DNA of 64,000 nucleotides. Source: Caldithrix sp. (lineage in GTDB: Bacteria; Zhuqueibacterota; Zhuqueibacteria; Thermofontimicrobiales; Sulfurfontimicrobiaceae). The notes under the pieces are model-generated. The model was not told the DNA's origin and did no database searches. It worked only from the letters and a program-made list of their open reading frames with translations. Position 1 is the first letter of the stretch, and every line of letters starts with the position of its first letter. The DNA lies in NCBI GenBank assembly GCA_020722815.1, contig DYKB01000001.1, positions 1-64,000 of the forward strand, written 5' to 3'. The translations under genes were made by a program, and so were the position numbers. Shown here in pieces: positions 6,710 to 16,999 of this stretch.

Positions 6710-7891
6710 TTATTCAATTTCAATTTTTTGATTGCTGGTGATTTCACTTATCAGGTAACTCAGCGCCTTAAACATCCAGGCCTGTACCCAGCGCATATAG
6801 GATACTTTGTTGGTAAATAGTTTATTTTTTTGAAAATAGAAATAGCCTTTTTTATCCTGCATATTTTGAACCAACCATTCTGCAATTCGATAGGCTTGCT
6901 GAAGATACTGTGGTCCATAAGCCCTTGAAATCCGGGTCAGTAAAATAATCGACGCCGCGCCACAGTGTGGTTCAATCGGGAATGTCTTATCAGCATAAAA
7001 TTGGGGGATCCGATTATCAATAAACAGATGTTTTATATAAAATTCCAGGCCTTTTTGAAACATGCTTTCGCTGTTTAAATCCGGCAAAATAGTCTGAATT
7101 GTAAACAAGGCATCGAGGACAAACGCCGTATGATAATGATCAATCCATTTCTGATTGGCCGCCTCACCATAAAACCAGGAGCCATCCGGGTTTTGAACAC
7201 TCCGGAGATAGTTCAGGATAGCAATAATTGCATCTTTTTGCTCCGGTTTTTGTTCTATTTTGTACAATCTCGCCAGCAAAGAAGCCCCTAAAAGTGAAGC
7301 ATTATACACTTGGGTCCAGTCCAGGGGTGAATAACTCAGACAATATCCTTCACTTTTGTAAGAGCGATTTAAATTCTGTAATACAAAATTTTGACTGGAA
7401 CTGGCGAGGTGATAACAATCTTTATCATTTAAAATTTCAGCAGCATCCAGTAATGCGTCTACCACGAAGGATGTGACGACCACCGAGGGCGTATTGGCCG
7501 GAATAAAAAATGCCCGGGATTGCCAGGGGAAATAGTAACCCCAACAGGCGCCAGCATAACCTTCGATTTTATAGTGTGTTAAGAGTTCTATTAAACGTAA
7601 GGCATATTTTCGGTACTTTTCATTCGGTGACTGTTGATATAATTTTAGCATTCCCGACAGGAACAAGGCAAGACCCTTGGCATTATGTGCGGGCGAAATC
7701 GATTGAAACGACCGAAAATTAACCGGCGAGCGTTTATTTAAATGAATCCTTAAAAGTCTTTGCCATTTGTTGGCATTTTGACTGTTTTTATTTTGCCGAT
7801 AAAGTCCATCATAAGGATCATATCCTTTAAAATCCAAAGCGACACAATAATTAAGTAACTTTGGCAGTGCTGAATTCAGTTCCATCTTCAT
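6710..7891 (-). CDS. Alpha/alpha-toroid protein in polysaccharide cluster
   Basis: A 393-residue soluble protein without signal peptide. It is built of repeated helical hairpins with aromatic and Gly/Pro corners, such as DPYDGLYR near residue 20, GYAGACWGYYFPWQ near 120, NPDGSWFYGE near 240 and WIDHYHTAFVLDAL near 255. This is typical of (alpha/alpha)6-barrel enzymes related to terpene cyclase and glycan lyase or epimerase folds. Homologues in polysaccharide loci are often misnamed as delta-aminolevulinic acid dehydratases. It probably processes or binds the polysaccharide or its precursor. The reaction is unknown. Start M1 or M3 is equally possible. Confidence 0.65.
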   Translation of the reverse strand: MKMELNSALPKLLNYCVALDFKGYDPYDGLYRQNKNSQNANKWQRLLRIHLNKRSPVNFRSFQSISPAHNAKGLALFLSGMLKLYQQSPNEKYRKYALRLIELLTHYKIEGYAGACWGYYFPWQSRAFFIPANTPSVVVTSFVVDALLDAAEILNDKDCYHLASSSQNFVLQNLNRSYKSEGYCLSYSPLDWTQVYNASLLGASLLARLYKIEQKPEQKDAIIAILNYLRSVQNPDGSWFYGEAANQKWIDHYHTAFVLDALFTIQTILPDLNSESMFQKGLEFYIKHLFIDNRIPQFYADKTFPIEPHCGAASIILLTRISRAYGPQYLQQAYRIAEWLVQNMQDKKGYFYFQKNKLFTNKVSYMRWVQAWMFKALSYLISEITSNQKIEIE

Positions 7892-7974
7892 AGCTTAAGT
7901 TATTGACTTCCATGTTAAAAATTTGATTGAAAAAAATTGTATCCCCTCAAAAACTGTGGGTGAAAAAACCGGTT

Positions 7975-8055
7975 ATTGCGAGGCGTTTTTTGCCGAAGCA
8001 ATCTCCTGATGTCGTGTGAGGAGATTGCTTCATCGCAAAAAACGCTCCTCGCAAT
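7975..8055. repeat. 81-bp palindromic repeat
   Basis: A long hairpin with arms ATTGCGAGG...GAAGCAATCTCC and GGAGATTGCTTC...CCTCGCAAT meeting at a short loop. It lies between the toroid and GT4 genes. It could act as a processing or pausing structure in the operon mRNA. The ends resemble the widespread ATTGCGAGG-type intergenic repeat. Confidence 0.7.
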
Positions 8056-8122
8056 GACAGGCTGTGGTCACTTTCCTTAAGTATTGAGCGGATACTCGCA
8101 AACGACTTTAACTATCGAATAT

Positions 8123-9316
8123 TTAAACAATTTGAAGAATTTTGTAAAATTTTTGGCCGACAACCTGTATATCAAAATTTTGTAAAGCCACTCGTTGTCC
8201 TGCCAAACCAATTTTCACAGCTAGATCGCGATTTTTAAGTAAATATTCAATCCCCGCGGAGATAGAATCAATGTTACCAGGATTAACAAATATAACATTT
8301 TTTTTATCAGCTAAATATTTCGGAATTTCAGCTGACCTGGGCGCCAGTACACTTTTTCCAGTCGCCAGATATTCGGCCAACTTTGCCGGAAAGCCTATGG
8401 TATTACCCGAATAATTCCCCTGTACGGCATATATCATATCACAACTTTTCAAGAATTGGTAAATCGAGTTTTCTGTCAGATAGCCGAGATATTGAATTCG
8501 CCTGTGAAAGGGAGAATCATTAATATGAGATTTAATCCAATCGATTCGTTTCGATACTCCCATGCCACTGAGATAGAGCATGGATTCAGGGTAGCGGCCC
8601 GCAATCTGTTCAAAGGCATTGATGAGATTTTCAATTCTATCCGATTCCAGGAAGTTGCCATTATAAAAAATTTTGACAGGTTCATAAAAGCCATGCAATT
8701 GCCATTGAAATTTATCCGCCTGAATAGTAACTGGTAATACGGTAACTTTTTGATTTTTCAAGTTTTGTCCTGAAAATTTTTTGAAAAAGCTGGTGGAACT
8801 GACGATGATATGATTGGCCAGGTGTTGAAGCCATTTCTGGGGCCGCAAAACAAACTGATTCGTCGCGTTGAAAAATGAGTTCTGAAAATCGATGTCAGCA
8901 TAAAAATTATCGTCAATATCAAAAATGATTTTATAGCCAATCAATTTGGCAGATAAAATCAGGAAGAGATTTTCGTGGTCTGGGTAGCGATGAATATAAA
9001 GTATATTCTTTTGGCCAGGTAAATAGTTCGATTTTAAGAAACGAACTCCCTGAAAATAATATTTAAAAAATTTGAAAATATTGCCATAACCGGGCAAATG
9101 ATTACGCTCAATAGTCTGCGAGAAGATGCGCTGATTTATCCTTTTTCGGGCAGCCGAAATTCTTTGTCTCTGCGGCGGTAAATAAAGCCATTGAATGTGG
9201 ATATCAGGATATTTTGAGAGATATTCGATAAAATGGTGAATCCGCCGGGCAACCGCTATTTCAGACGAATAGGAGATGTTACTCAAAAAAATTAAATTGA
9301 TGTGCTGATTTGACAT
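8123..9316 (-). CDS. Glycosyltransferase family 4 (GT-B fold)
   Basis: A 397-residue enzyme expected to transfer a sugar from an NDP-sugar during repeat-unit assembly. The N-terminal Rossmann half has IHRYPDHENL and DIDDNFY segments. The C-terminal donor-binding half has VKIFYNGNFLES, LYLSGMG, IQYLGYL and then FPAKLAEYLATGKSVLAP, with the Glu of the retaining GT4 E-x7-E region (only the second acid is plain). No good ribosome site precedes the ATG. It lies downstream of DUF5989 with a 175-base gap (9317-9491). Confidence 0.85.
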   Translation of the reverse strand: MSNQHINLIFLSNISYSSEIAVARRIHHFIEYLSKYPDIHIQWLYLPPQRQRISAARKRINQRIFSQTIERNHLPGYGNIFKFFKYYFQGVRFLKSNYLPGQKNILYIHRYPDHENLFLILSAKLIGYKIIFDIDDNFYADIDFQNSFFNATNQFVLRPQKWLQHLANHIIVSSTSFFKKFSGQNLKNQKVTVLPVTIQADKFQWQLHGFYEPVKIFYNGNFLESDRIENLINAFEQIAGRYPESMLYLSGMGVSKRIDWIKSHINDSPFHRRIQYLGYLTENSIYQFLKSCDMIYAVQGNYSGNTIGFPAKLAEYLATGKSVLAPRSAEIPKYLADKKNVIFVNPGNIDSISAGIEYLLKNRDLAVKIGLAGQRVALQNFDIQVVGQKFYKILQIV

Positions 9317-9491
9317 TGATTTGATGTTATCGATTTTAAACCAAGTCCGAAATTTTACTGATAGTTATTATCAAAATAATAACAATATGTAATTAATCGT
9401 ATTTATGGAATCATCAAAAATTTGTTGAAAGAGAAGGATTCCGGTTATTTTGCCATCAAAATGTTTATCAGTATTGGTGGCAGGATGGAGG

Positions 9492-9650
9492 CTAAAAAAG
9501 GGTATAAATAAATGGCGCTAAAGCGCTTCCCTCGGTGAGAACAATTAAAAGACTTAATAAAATCAAAAAAATAATGATGGGTGCCAGCCACCATTTTTTG
9601 CGGACTTTTATAAAATCCCAGAATTCGGCTAATATGGATAATTTGCTCAT
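9492..9650 (-). CDS. DUF5989 family small membrane protein
   Basis: A 52-residue protein from the MSKLS methionine, preceded by AAAAGGAA. I prefer this start to the upstream in-frame ATG. It has KVRKKWWLAP, one hydrophobic helix and the C-terminal EGSALAPFIYTLF, a near-invariant signature of DUF5989. This family almost always accompanies an SxtJ protein and a NodU-type carbamoyltransferase, as here. Its role is unknown, presumably a membrane partner of the carbamoylation module. An inserted MITE separates it from sxtJ. Confidence 0.85.
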   Translation of the reverse strand: MSKLSILAEFWDFIKVRKKWWLAPIIIFLILLSLLIVLTEGSALAPFIYTLF

Positions 9651-9717
9651 TGTTGGTGTTCCTTTTATCATAAAAAAAAAGCCGAAATCCATTTCCTGTT
9701 TTAACTTCCTGATATTA

Positions 9718-9930
9718 CCTAAAATTCTAAAATAAGCGTTTTTTCACTGGTGGAGTCCTTTCTGATTGAATATTGACCCCATCTGTATCTCCCCCATTTT
9801 CAAAAAGCGAAAATGGGGGAGAGAACCGCGATTTCTCTCCCCCAAATTCCGTTTTTGGGAATTTTGGGGAGGCAGGAGGGGGTCCTTCATTGATTCAGCA
9901 TATCATCAATTTCCATTTTAGAATTTTAGA
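9718..9930. mobile_element. MITE copy 1 (213 bp, 15-bp TIR, TATTA target duplication)
   Basis: The terminal inverted repeats are CCTAAAATTCTAAAA at 9718-9732 and TTTTAGAATTTTAGA at 9916-9930, with one mismatch. TATTA at 9713-9717 and 9931-9935 is a perfect 5-bp direct repeat, read as the target duplication. Inside are two hairpins, CCCCCATTTTC...GAAAATGGGGG and CCCCAAATTCC...GGAATTTTGGGG. It inserted exactly at the stop codon of the SxtJ gene; the right-hand TATTA contains the complement of TAA. No transposase is encoded, so it must be mobilised in trans. Confidence 0.85.
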
Positions 9931-9932
9931 TA

Positions 9933-10349
9933 TTAAAATTGTTTTTCGAGATCAATCTTCGTGATTGTTGCCGATTGACGATAGTTCCAGTATGATTTTT
10001 GTGATTTTTTTGGCTTAAGTTCCAAAAATTGTTTTCCGGCTAATTTGGCGATTAAACCGATAGGGGTTAAAATTAGATAAAAAAGGACCGTAACTACCAA
10101 TCGGCTCATAAACCAGCCTAAAACAAGCGCAATCACCATCCAGACTTTTTGGAACGGTTTCAGAATGACCGGGAAAATCAGCCCGGCCAATATAATCAAC
10201 ACTCCGGAAATTACAAAATAGAAACAGTCCGGATGAATTTTCCACCAGCGATAGCTCCCAATAACGAGCAGAATCCCACCGATAATCAGCCCGAACTGTT
10301 TTAATTCGTTCCGGCCGCTTGTAATATTTTTAAATTCTTCTTTCAACAT
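9933..10349 (-). CDS. SxtJ family membrane protein
   Basis: A 138-residue protein with three or four hydrophobic segments: residues 22-40, 44-64, 67-84 and 86-104. It also has the family's R-x-E-L-K-Q-F-G start and the V-x-x-L-F-Y-L-x-L-T-P-I-G-L segment. SxtJ proteins are found next to carbamoyltransferases in saxitoxin and exopolysaccharide loci. The gene starts 7 bases after the carbamoyltransferase stop, so they are co-translated. Its stop codon lies within the target duplication of the MITE downstream. The function is probably membrane tethering of the carbamoylation machinery, which is inference. Confidence 0.85.
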   Translation of the reverse strand: MLKEEFKNITSGRNELKQFGLIIGGILLVIGSYRWWKIHPDCFYFVISGVLIILAGLIFPVILKPFQKVWMVIALVLGWFMSRLVVTVLFYLILTPIGLIAKLAGKQFLELKPKKSQKSYWNYRQSATITKIDLEKQF

Positions 10350-10356
10350 GCAGAGA

Positions 10357-12177
10357 TTAATCCAATTCGAATTCCGCTTTCCAGTCTTTATCGTCTTTTA
10401 ACGGGGGTTGACTTGTCTTATCCAGCAAAAAATTCCCCAGCACCAGATAATCCATATTCGTCCGCATAAAGCAGCGCCAGGCATCTTCCGGTGTACAAAC
10501 AATTGGCTCGCCGCGGACATTAAATGAAGTGTTGATGATGACCGGACAGCCATATTTTTCGTTAAATTTATTTAAAAGTTCCCAGTATATCGGATTGGTA
10601 TCGCGATGGACCGTTTGAATTCTGGCCGAATAATCCACGTGCGTCACCGCCGGAATATCGGAACGGGTAATTTTTAATTTTTCCAGACCGAAAAGCTTTT
10701 CCTGGTCCGGTGTCATGGCCCGCTGGTGCGATGGGGTCACCTGAGCGACCAGCAGCATATAAGGACTGGATCGATCAATATCGAAATATTCACTGACTTT
10801 CTCCCCCAAAACCGATGGGGCAAACGGGCGGAAACTCTCGCGAAATTTGATTTTCAGATTCATCGTTTCCTGCATTTGGGAACTTCTCGCATCCCCCAGA
10901 ATCGAACGCGCACCCAATGCCCGTGGCCCAAATTCCATCCGTCCCTGAAACCAGCCAATAACTTTTTCGCTGGCGATTAAATCCGCAATTTTTTCAGGAA
11001 CCTCTCCGGATTCGAGTTTGATGAAAGGAATTGAATTTTCTTTTAAATAGGTTTCAATTTCCGGATTCGAAAATTGAGGCCCTAAAAATGAGCCTTTCTG
11101 GAAATCATTCTTCTCATCGGCCTGGCGCTGATTACCCAGATATTGATACCAGACCATCAGCGCCGCACCAAGGGCGCCGCCGGCATCCCCCGCGGCGGGT
11201 TGAATCCAGAGGTTATCAAAAATCTGTTCGCGCAAAATTCGGCCATTGGCCACGCAATTAAGTGCCACGCCACCGGCGAGACAAAGTTTCTTTTGTCCCG
11301 TTTCCTGGCGAATATGCCGCGCCATCCGCAAAACCACTTCTTCCACCGCCTCCTGAACCGAGCGCGCTAAATCCATATCCCGTTGTGTTAACTTCGATTC
11401 GGGTTTTCGCGGCGGCCCGCCAAACAGCCGGTGAAATTTTTCACCGGTCATTCTTAAGCCAGCGCAATAGTCAAAATAATCAAGGTTCAAGCGAAAAGAA
11501 CCATCGGATTTCAGATCAATCAATTCGGTAAGAATCAGGTCTTTATACTTTGGTTCGCCATAAGGTGCCAGCCCCATGACTTTATATTCGCCGGAATTAA
11601 CTTTGAAGCCGGTGTAATAGGTAAACGCCGAATAAAGCAGACCAATAGAATGCGGAAAATGAATATCCGCCAGAATTTGAAGTTGATTATCTTTACCAAT
11701 CCCGAAACTGGTGGTGGTCCATTCGCCGACGCCATCGATTGTCAAAAAAGCCGCTTCCTGAAATGGAGCGGGATAAAAAGCGGCGGCCGCGTGTGAGGCA
11801 TGGTGCTCGGGAAATAATATTTCCCCCTGAAAGCCGGTAAGTTGTTCGGCGATCTGCTCTTTAATCCATAATTTTTGCTTCATCCAGAGGGGAATGGCTT
11901 TTAAAAAAGACCGAATTCCTTTCGGGGCGTACGCCAAATAGGTTTCTAAAATTCTTTCAAATTTTAAAAATGGTTTGTCATAAAAGGCGATAAAATCCAA
12001 ATCCGCCGGATTTAAATTGCTATTTTTCAAACAAAATTGAATCGCATTGGTCGGAAAAGCATGATCATGCTTCTTCCGGGTGAAACGTTCTTCCTGGGCC
12101 GCCGAAATAATGTCACCATCCTGAACCAGGCAGGCCGCGCTATCGTGATAGTAGGCAGATATTCCGAGAATATTCAT
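10357..12177 (-). CDS. NodU/CmcH-type carbamoyltransferase
   Basis: A 606-residue enzyme that transfers a carbamoyl group from carbamoyl phosphate, via carbamoyl-adenylate, to a hydroxyl of a sugar or secondary metabolite. The Kae1-like N-terminal domain has MNILGISAYYHDSAA, the metal-binding HHASHAAAAFY motif near residue 128 and GGVALNCVANG near 303. The C-terminal YrdC-like part has GPRALGARSILGD (near 422) and PVIINTSFNVRGEPIV. The length is typical. Its ATG directly abuts the stop of the HepT gene with zero spacing and has only a weak ribosome site, so translation may depend on the toxin-antitoxin pair upstream. It forms a module with SxtJ and DUF5989. Confidence 0.95.
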   Translation of the reverse strand: MNILGISAYYHDSAACLVQDGDIISAAQEERFTRKKHDHAFPTNAIQFCLKNSNLNPADLDFIAFYDKPFLKFERILETYLAYAPKGIRSFLKAIPLWMKQKLWIKEQIAEQLTGFQGEILFPEHHASHAAAAFYPAPFQEAAFLTIDGVGEWTTTSFGIGKDNQLQILADIHFPHSIGLLYSAFTYYTGFKVNSGEYKVMGLAPYGEPKYKDLILTELIDLKSDGSFRLNLDYFDYCAGLRMTGEKFHRLFGGPPRKPESKLTQRDMDLARSVQEAVEEVVLRMARHIRQETGQKKLCLAGGVALNCVANGRILREQIFDNLWIQPAAGDAGGALGAALMVWYQYLGNQRQADEKNDFQKGSFLGPQFSNPEIETYLKENSIPFIKLESGEVPEKIADLIASEKVIGWFQGRMEFGPRALGARSILGDARSSQMQETMNLKIKFRESFRPFAPSVLGEKVSEYFDIDRSSPYMLLVAQVTPSHQRAMTPDQEKLFGLEKLKITRSDIPAVTHVDYSARIQTVHRDTNPIYWELLNKFNEKYGCPVIINTSFNVRGEPIVCTPEDAWRCFMRTNMDYLVLGNFLLDKTSQPPLKDDKDWKAEFELD

Positions 12178-12594
12178 TTATAAAAGTTTTAGTTTGGCTT
12201 CAATTTGTTGTAAATAGCTTTTTACCTCCGGTAGTTGATTAAATGCGTCCTGGCAAATTTTTAATGTATCAACTTTTTCGTAATCGTGTGCTAAAAAATT
12301 TCTAAATCCAGCGATTCGGGCAAAATGATAAGCAAATTCGCGATTTAGTATTTCGCTCTCTCCAAGAATATCAAAAGCATCATAATAGGATTGAGGTGGT
12401 CGTAATGCCATTTCTTTAATGACCATCCCGGCCAATGAAACACAGGAATCCGCCATTAAATAAAAAAAATGTAACAAGGCGCCCTGATAAAGCGGATCAC
12501 TATTAAATCGATATTGGCAATTATCCTGCAGCGATTCCAGCAGCATCAGATATTGCCGAATTCGTCCAATTTTTTGCCGAATTCTTTCGAACAT
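12178..12594 (-). CDS. hepT: HepT-like HEPN ribonuclease toxin (DUF86)
   Basis: A 138-residue HEPN protein with the catalytic R-x4-H-x-Y motif (RNFLAHDY near residue 99) that defines the DUF86/HepT RNases. Four helices are predicted. It shares one base with the end of the MNT gene (TAATG overlap), the standard MntA-HepT order with antitoxin first. In known systems MntA AMPylates a tyrosine of HepT to silence it, and the HxY tyrosine is present here. Its stop codon is immediately followed by the carbamoyltransferase ATG. Confidence 0.88.
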   Translation of the reverse strand: MFERIRQKIGRIRQYLMLLESLQDNCQYRFNSDPLYQGALLHFFYLMADSCVSLAGMVIKEMALRPPQSYYDAFDILGESEILNREFAYHFARIAGFRNFLAHDYEKVDTLKICQDAFNQLPEVKSYLQQIEAKLKLL

Positions 12595-13010
12595 TAGAAA
12601 CCCATCATTACTTTTCGATGTTCCCGAAAATCAATCGCCTGATAAATAATTTTTACTTCAAAAAGATCACGTTTTTCTTTGTCCCGCTCGAAAATGACCT
12701 GCCCCGTCCGGACAATTTCTTCGGCGAGCATAAGATTTTTAATCTGATTCAAAATAACCAAATCTATCCGGTCGCTTTTCAGCGCCCGGCCACAATCCGC
12801 CATTAATCCGAGTTGAAAATCCAAATCCAGTTCATCAGAGTCGAGAAAAAACGCCAGGTCGATGTCGCTTTCTGCTATATTATACCCACCGGTAACCACC
12901 GAACCAAAAATATAAGCAAAAACAAGCTGTTTTTCATATTTTTTGAAAACAGGTTGAAGGCGTTTTTTAAGCCCATCGACCAGAGAATTGGACACTGATT
13001 GCGTTTTCAT
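12594..13010 (-). CDS. mntA: MntA-like nucleotidyltransferase antitoxin
   Basis: A 138-residue minimal nucleotidyltransferase. FGSVVTGGYNIAESDIDLAF carries the G-S and D-x-D motif, with eleven residues between GS and DID where ten is usual. A third acid probably lies in the R-I-D-L-V-I-L segment near residue 98. It most likely AMPylates the HepT toxin encoded downstream. The pair is embedded in the exopolysaccharide operon on the same strand. A 187-base gap (13011-13197) separates it from the next HEPN/MNT pair. Confidence 0.88.
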   Translation of the reverse strand: MKTQSVSNSLVDGLKKRLQPVFKKYEKQLVFAYIFGSVVTGGYNIAESDIDLAFFLDSDELDLDFQLGLMADCGRALKSDRIDLVILNQIKNLMLAEEIVRTGQVIFERDKEKRDLFEVKIIYQAIDFREHRKVMMGF

Positions 13011-13197
13011 GATAAGTTATCGTGATCGATTAATTTTAAAACAAATCAATCGTAACCGTTCACAGGTTCCAGGTTCATAATTCCCGGCTATCGCTCTATT
13101 TCATGTTTTCATAAATCTGCTGTAAAAAGCGCTTAATTTAAGCGCATTCATTTAAGCCAAAAAGGTCTTCTCACTTCGAATCTGTAAACGCATACAA

Positions 13198-13614
13198 TCA
13201 ATCTATATCAAATTTTAAATGACGCTCCACCAGGCTTAGTATTTTTCCAACCTGCTCACGTGCTAAATCAGCATCTTCCTTTGTATAAAAATCTTCCGGC
13301 GTCAGCTCTGGCAAACCATTGGGATATCGTGTTGGAAAATATAATTTGTCCAAATTGCGACACGCATTTTCAATTGATAAAAATTCTTCATTATATTTTT
13401 GACAAAGATGTGCCATTTTAAGGGTCGAATGCCCCCAAATCTCTCTTTCTCCCTGGTAATAAAGAAAAGCCTTCAATAATTTTTCAGCACTCTGTTGGCA
13501 CAGGAAACAGGCGACTTCATAAATCTGCTGATTACTATTTATTTGGGCTGAATCCAAATCTCTTTTTCCCTGCCGAAACCAGCGCCTGGCTTCATCGATA
13601 TTATTTTTTTTCAT
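13198..13614 (-). CDS. HEPN-domain protein (PF05168 type)
   Basis: A 138-residue HEPN protein with EARRWFRQGKRDLDSA, CFLCQQSAEKLLKAFLY and a C-terminal FPTRYPNGLPE segment, the classical layout of the HEPN family seen with MNT partners. It lacks the R-x4-H ribonuclease motif of HepT, as do many members of this subfamily, so it may bind rather than cut RNA. It overlaps the upstream MNT gene by 14 bases. It is the second HEPN/MNT pair in a row. Confidence 0.85.
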   Translation of the reverse strand: MKKNNIDEARRWFRQGKRDLDSAQINSNQQIYEVACFLCQQSAEKLLKAFLYYQGEREIWGHSTLKMAHLCQKYNEEFLSIENACRNLDKLYFPTRYPNGLPELTPEDFYTKEDADLAREQVGKILSLVERHLKFDID

Positions 13615-13930
13615 AAATGGTCAGGCCTTCCCGCAAAGCGGATTGGATAAAATCATTATCCCGACTTAACATTTTTTCGATTTCAGCAGGGGTATAAACC
13701 AGCGGTTCAACCACTAAATCAGTATCACAGAGTTCCAAAACATCACCAATTCTATCGGTAAAACGTTTTTTCGTCTCTTTGACGATAATTAAGTCAACAT
13801 CAGAACCCGCATGATAATCACCACGGGCAAAGGAACCAAATAAAATAATTTTAATCGGATCATATTCAATCAGGGAATGGATAATTTTATTCAGTTCAAT
13901 TTCCCATTGATTTTTTGAAATTTTTTCCAA
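13601..13930 (-). CDS. Minimal nucleotidyltransferase (MNT) partner of HEPN
   Basis: A 109-residue protein with KIILFGSFARGDYHAGSDVDLIIV, a perfect G-S-x10-D-x-D nucleotidyltransferase motif. The third acid is probably in the D-L-V-V-E strand near residue 74. It is co-translated with the downstream HEPN gene through a 14-base overlap. The pair probably forms a toxin-antitoxin or related stress module. It sits between fcl and the MntA-HepT pair on the same strand as the polysaccharide operon. Confidence 0.87.
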   Translation of the reverse strand: MEKISKNQWEIELNKIIHSLIEYDPIKIILFGSFARGDYHAGSDVDLIIVKETKKRFTDRIGDVLELCDTDLVVEPLVYTPAEIEKMLSRDNDFIQSALREGLTIYEKK

Positions 13931-14000
13931 AACTGGCTACTCCCGATGCTAAAATTGAAGCCGCCTAATTTATAAATCTTCTGTCACAAAATCAAGGAAA

Positions 14001-15997
<1,997 letters not shown>

Positions 15998-16051
15998 AAA
16001 TTTCAACCTGTTTTTTTATTTTCATTGATAATCACATCTAAATGACAAAAT

Positions 16052-16588
16052 TTATTTTATTGCTTTAATAGCATAAGCATCGATATCCACTGAAATCGCT
16101 TGCTGGATTGCATCAATCGCAACTACCAGCCGTGATTGACCCTTTACTTTTTGAAGGGTCCCTTTTAGGCCGGCAAGAGGACCATTAATAATCTCAACCT
16201 GTTGTCCCTGTGTCCAGTAATCCGCCCGTTCCATTGGAATATTTTCTTTGAGTAATTGTCGAATCGCCTCAATCTGTACTTCCGGAATCGGTACGGGTTT
16301 GTGGTTGAAAGCCACCAGGCGTGCAGCACCATCCGTTTGAAGAATGGGGAGCCGGTCCTTTAAAGCAATCTTGACAAAGACATAACAGCTAAATAGAACC
16401 TCCTCAACTTTCTTCTTTCGGTCACTCCATTGCCGAACTGTCGTATACACTGGCAAATAACTGTTGATCCCCTTTTGCTGCAATCGTTCATGAACTTTTT
16501 TTTCATGCCGGTTTTGAGTGGTCAGCGCATACCAGTGCACTTCATCATTTAATACACCATAAATTGAACCATTCGCTTCAAAAGACAT
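16052..16588 (-). CDS. NusG-family operon-specific antiterminator (UpxY/RfaH-like)
   Basis: A 178-residue NusG paralogue. The N-terminal NGN domain begins HWYALTTQNRHEKKV and has GINSYLPVY and LFSCYVFVKI. The C-terminal KOW domain has GQQVEIINGPLAGLKGTL (residues about 128-145). Located inside the polysaccharide operon, it is of the UpxY/RfaH/LoaP group, which lets RNA polymerase read through long surface-polysaccharide operons. It should act on gmd through wecG downstream and perhaps on the whole locus. I could not find an ops-like recruitment element in the flanking gap. Confidence 0.9.
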   Translation of the reverse strand: MSFEANGSIYGVLNDEVHWYALTTQNRHEKKVHERLQQKGINSYLPVYTTVRQWSDRKKKVEEVLFSCYVFVKIALKDRLPILQTDGAARLVAFNHKPVPIPEVQIEAIRQLLKENIPMERADYWTQGQQVEIINGPLAGLKGTLQKVKGQSRLVVAIDAIQQAISVDIDAYAIKAIK

Positions 16589-16999
16589 AATTTATACCTA
16601 ATTAATTGTTAATTCTGGACATAGCTCCGCCGGGTCAGTCCCATTTTCATTTTTGAACCGACCGGCTAATTAATTTTCCGCAATCTCTGAATATTAATAC
16701 AAAACAAACCAAAAATTTTACATTCCAGGAAGAGACAAACCTTGAAATAAAACAATAAGATACCAATTTCAAGAGCCTCTTCGCGGGTTTATTATCACGA
16801 TAAAAATGATTCTCGAAATAAATGCTATTTTATCAAATTCACACTTTTAATTTTTTCAAGGATAGATTTATGATACATTCCAGCTACAAAAGAATGTATG
16901 AGCGGGAGGTTTTGGGATAATATAATTTTCTAATTTTTTCCTCCCTGAAATTTTACACTACCATTTTAATTTCACTCACCAATTACCGGTCAAGCCGAC
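16589..16999. other. 411-base gap between wzc and the antiterminator gene
   Basis: There is no open frame worth calling on either strand. It probably contains a leader or second promoter for the nusG-gmd-fcl part of the operon. A weak minus-strand candidate near 16745-16775 reads TTGAAA, 17 bases, TATTTC. No intrinsic terminator with a T-run is visible. Confidence 0.4.

Noticed and set aside
7228..7722. Antisense open frames inside the toroid gene
   Set aside because: They are shadows of the well-supported minus-strand gene, without ribosome sites or recognisable domains.
16589..16999. ops/JUMPstart element for the NusG-type antiterminator
   Set aside because: No GGCGGTAG-like sequence was found on the minus strand in this gap or in the wza leader.
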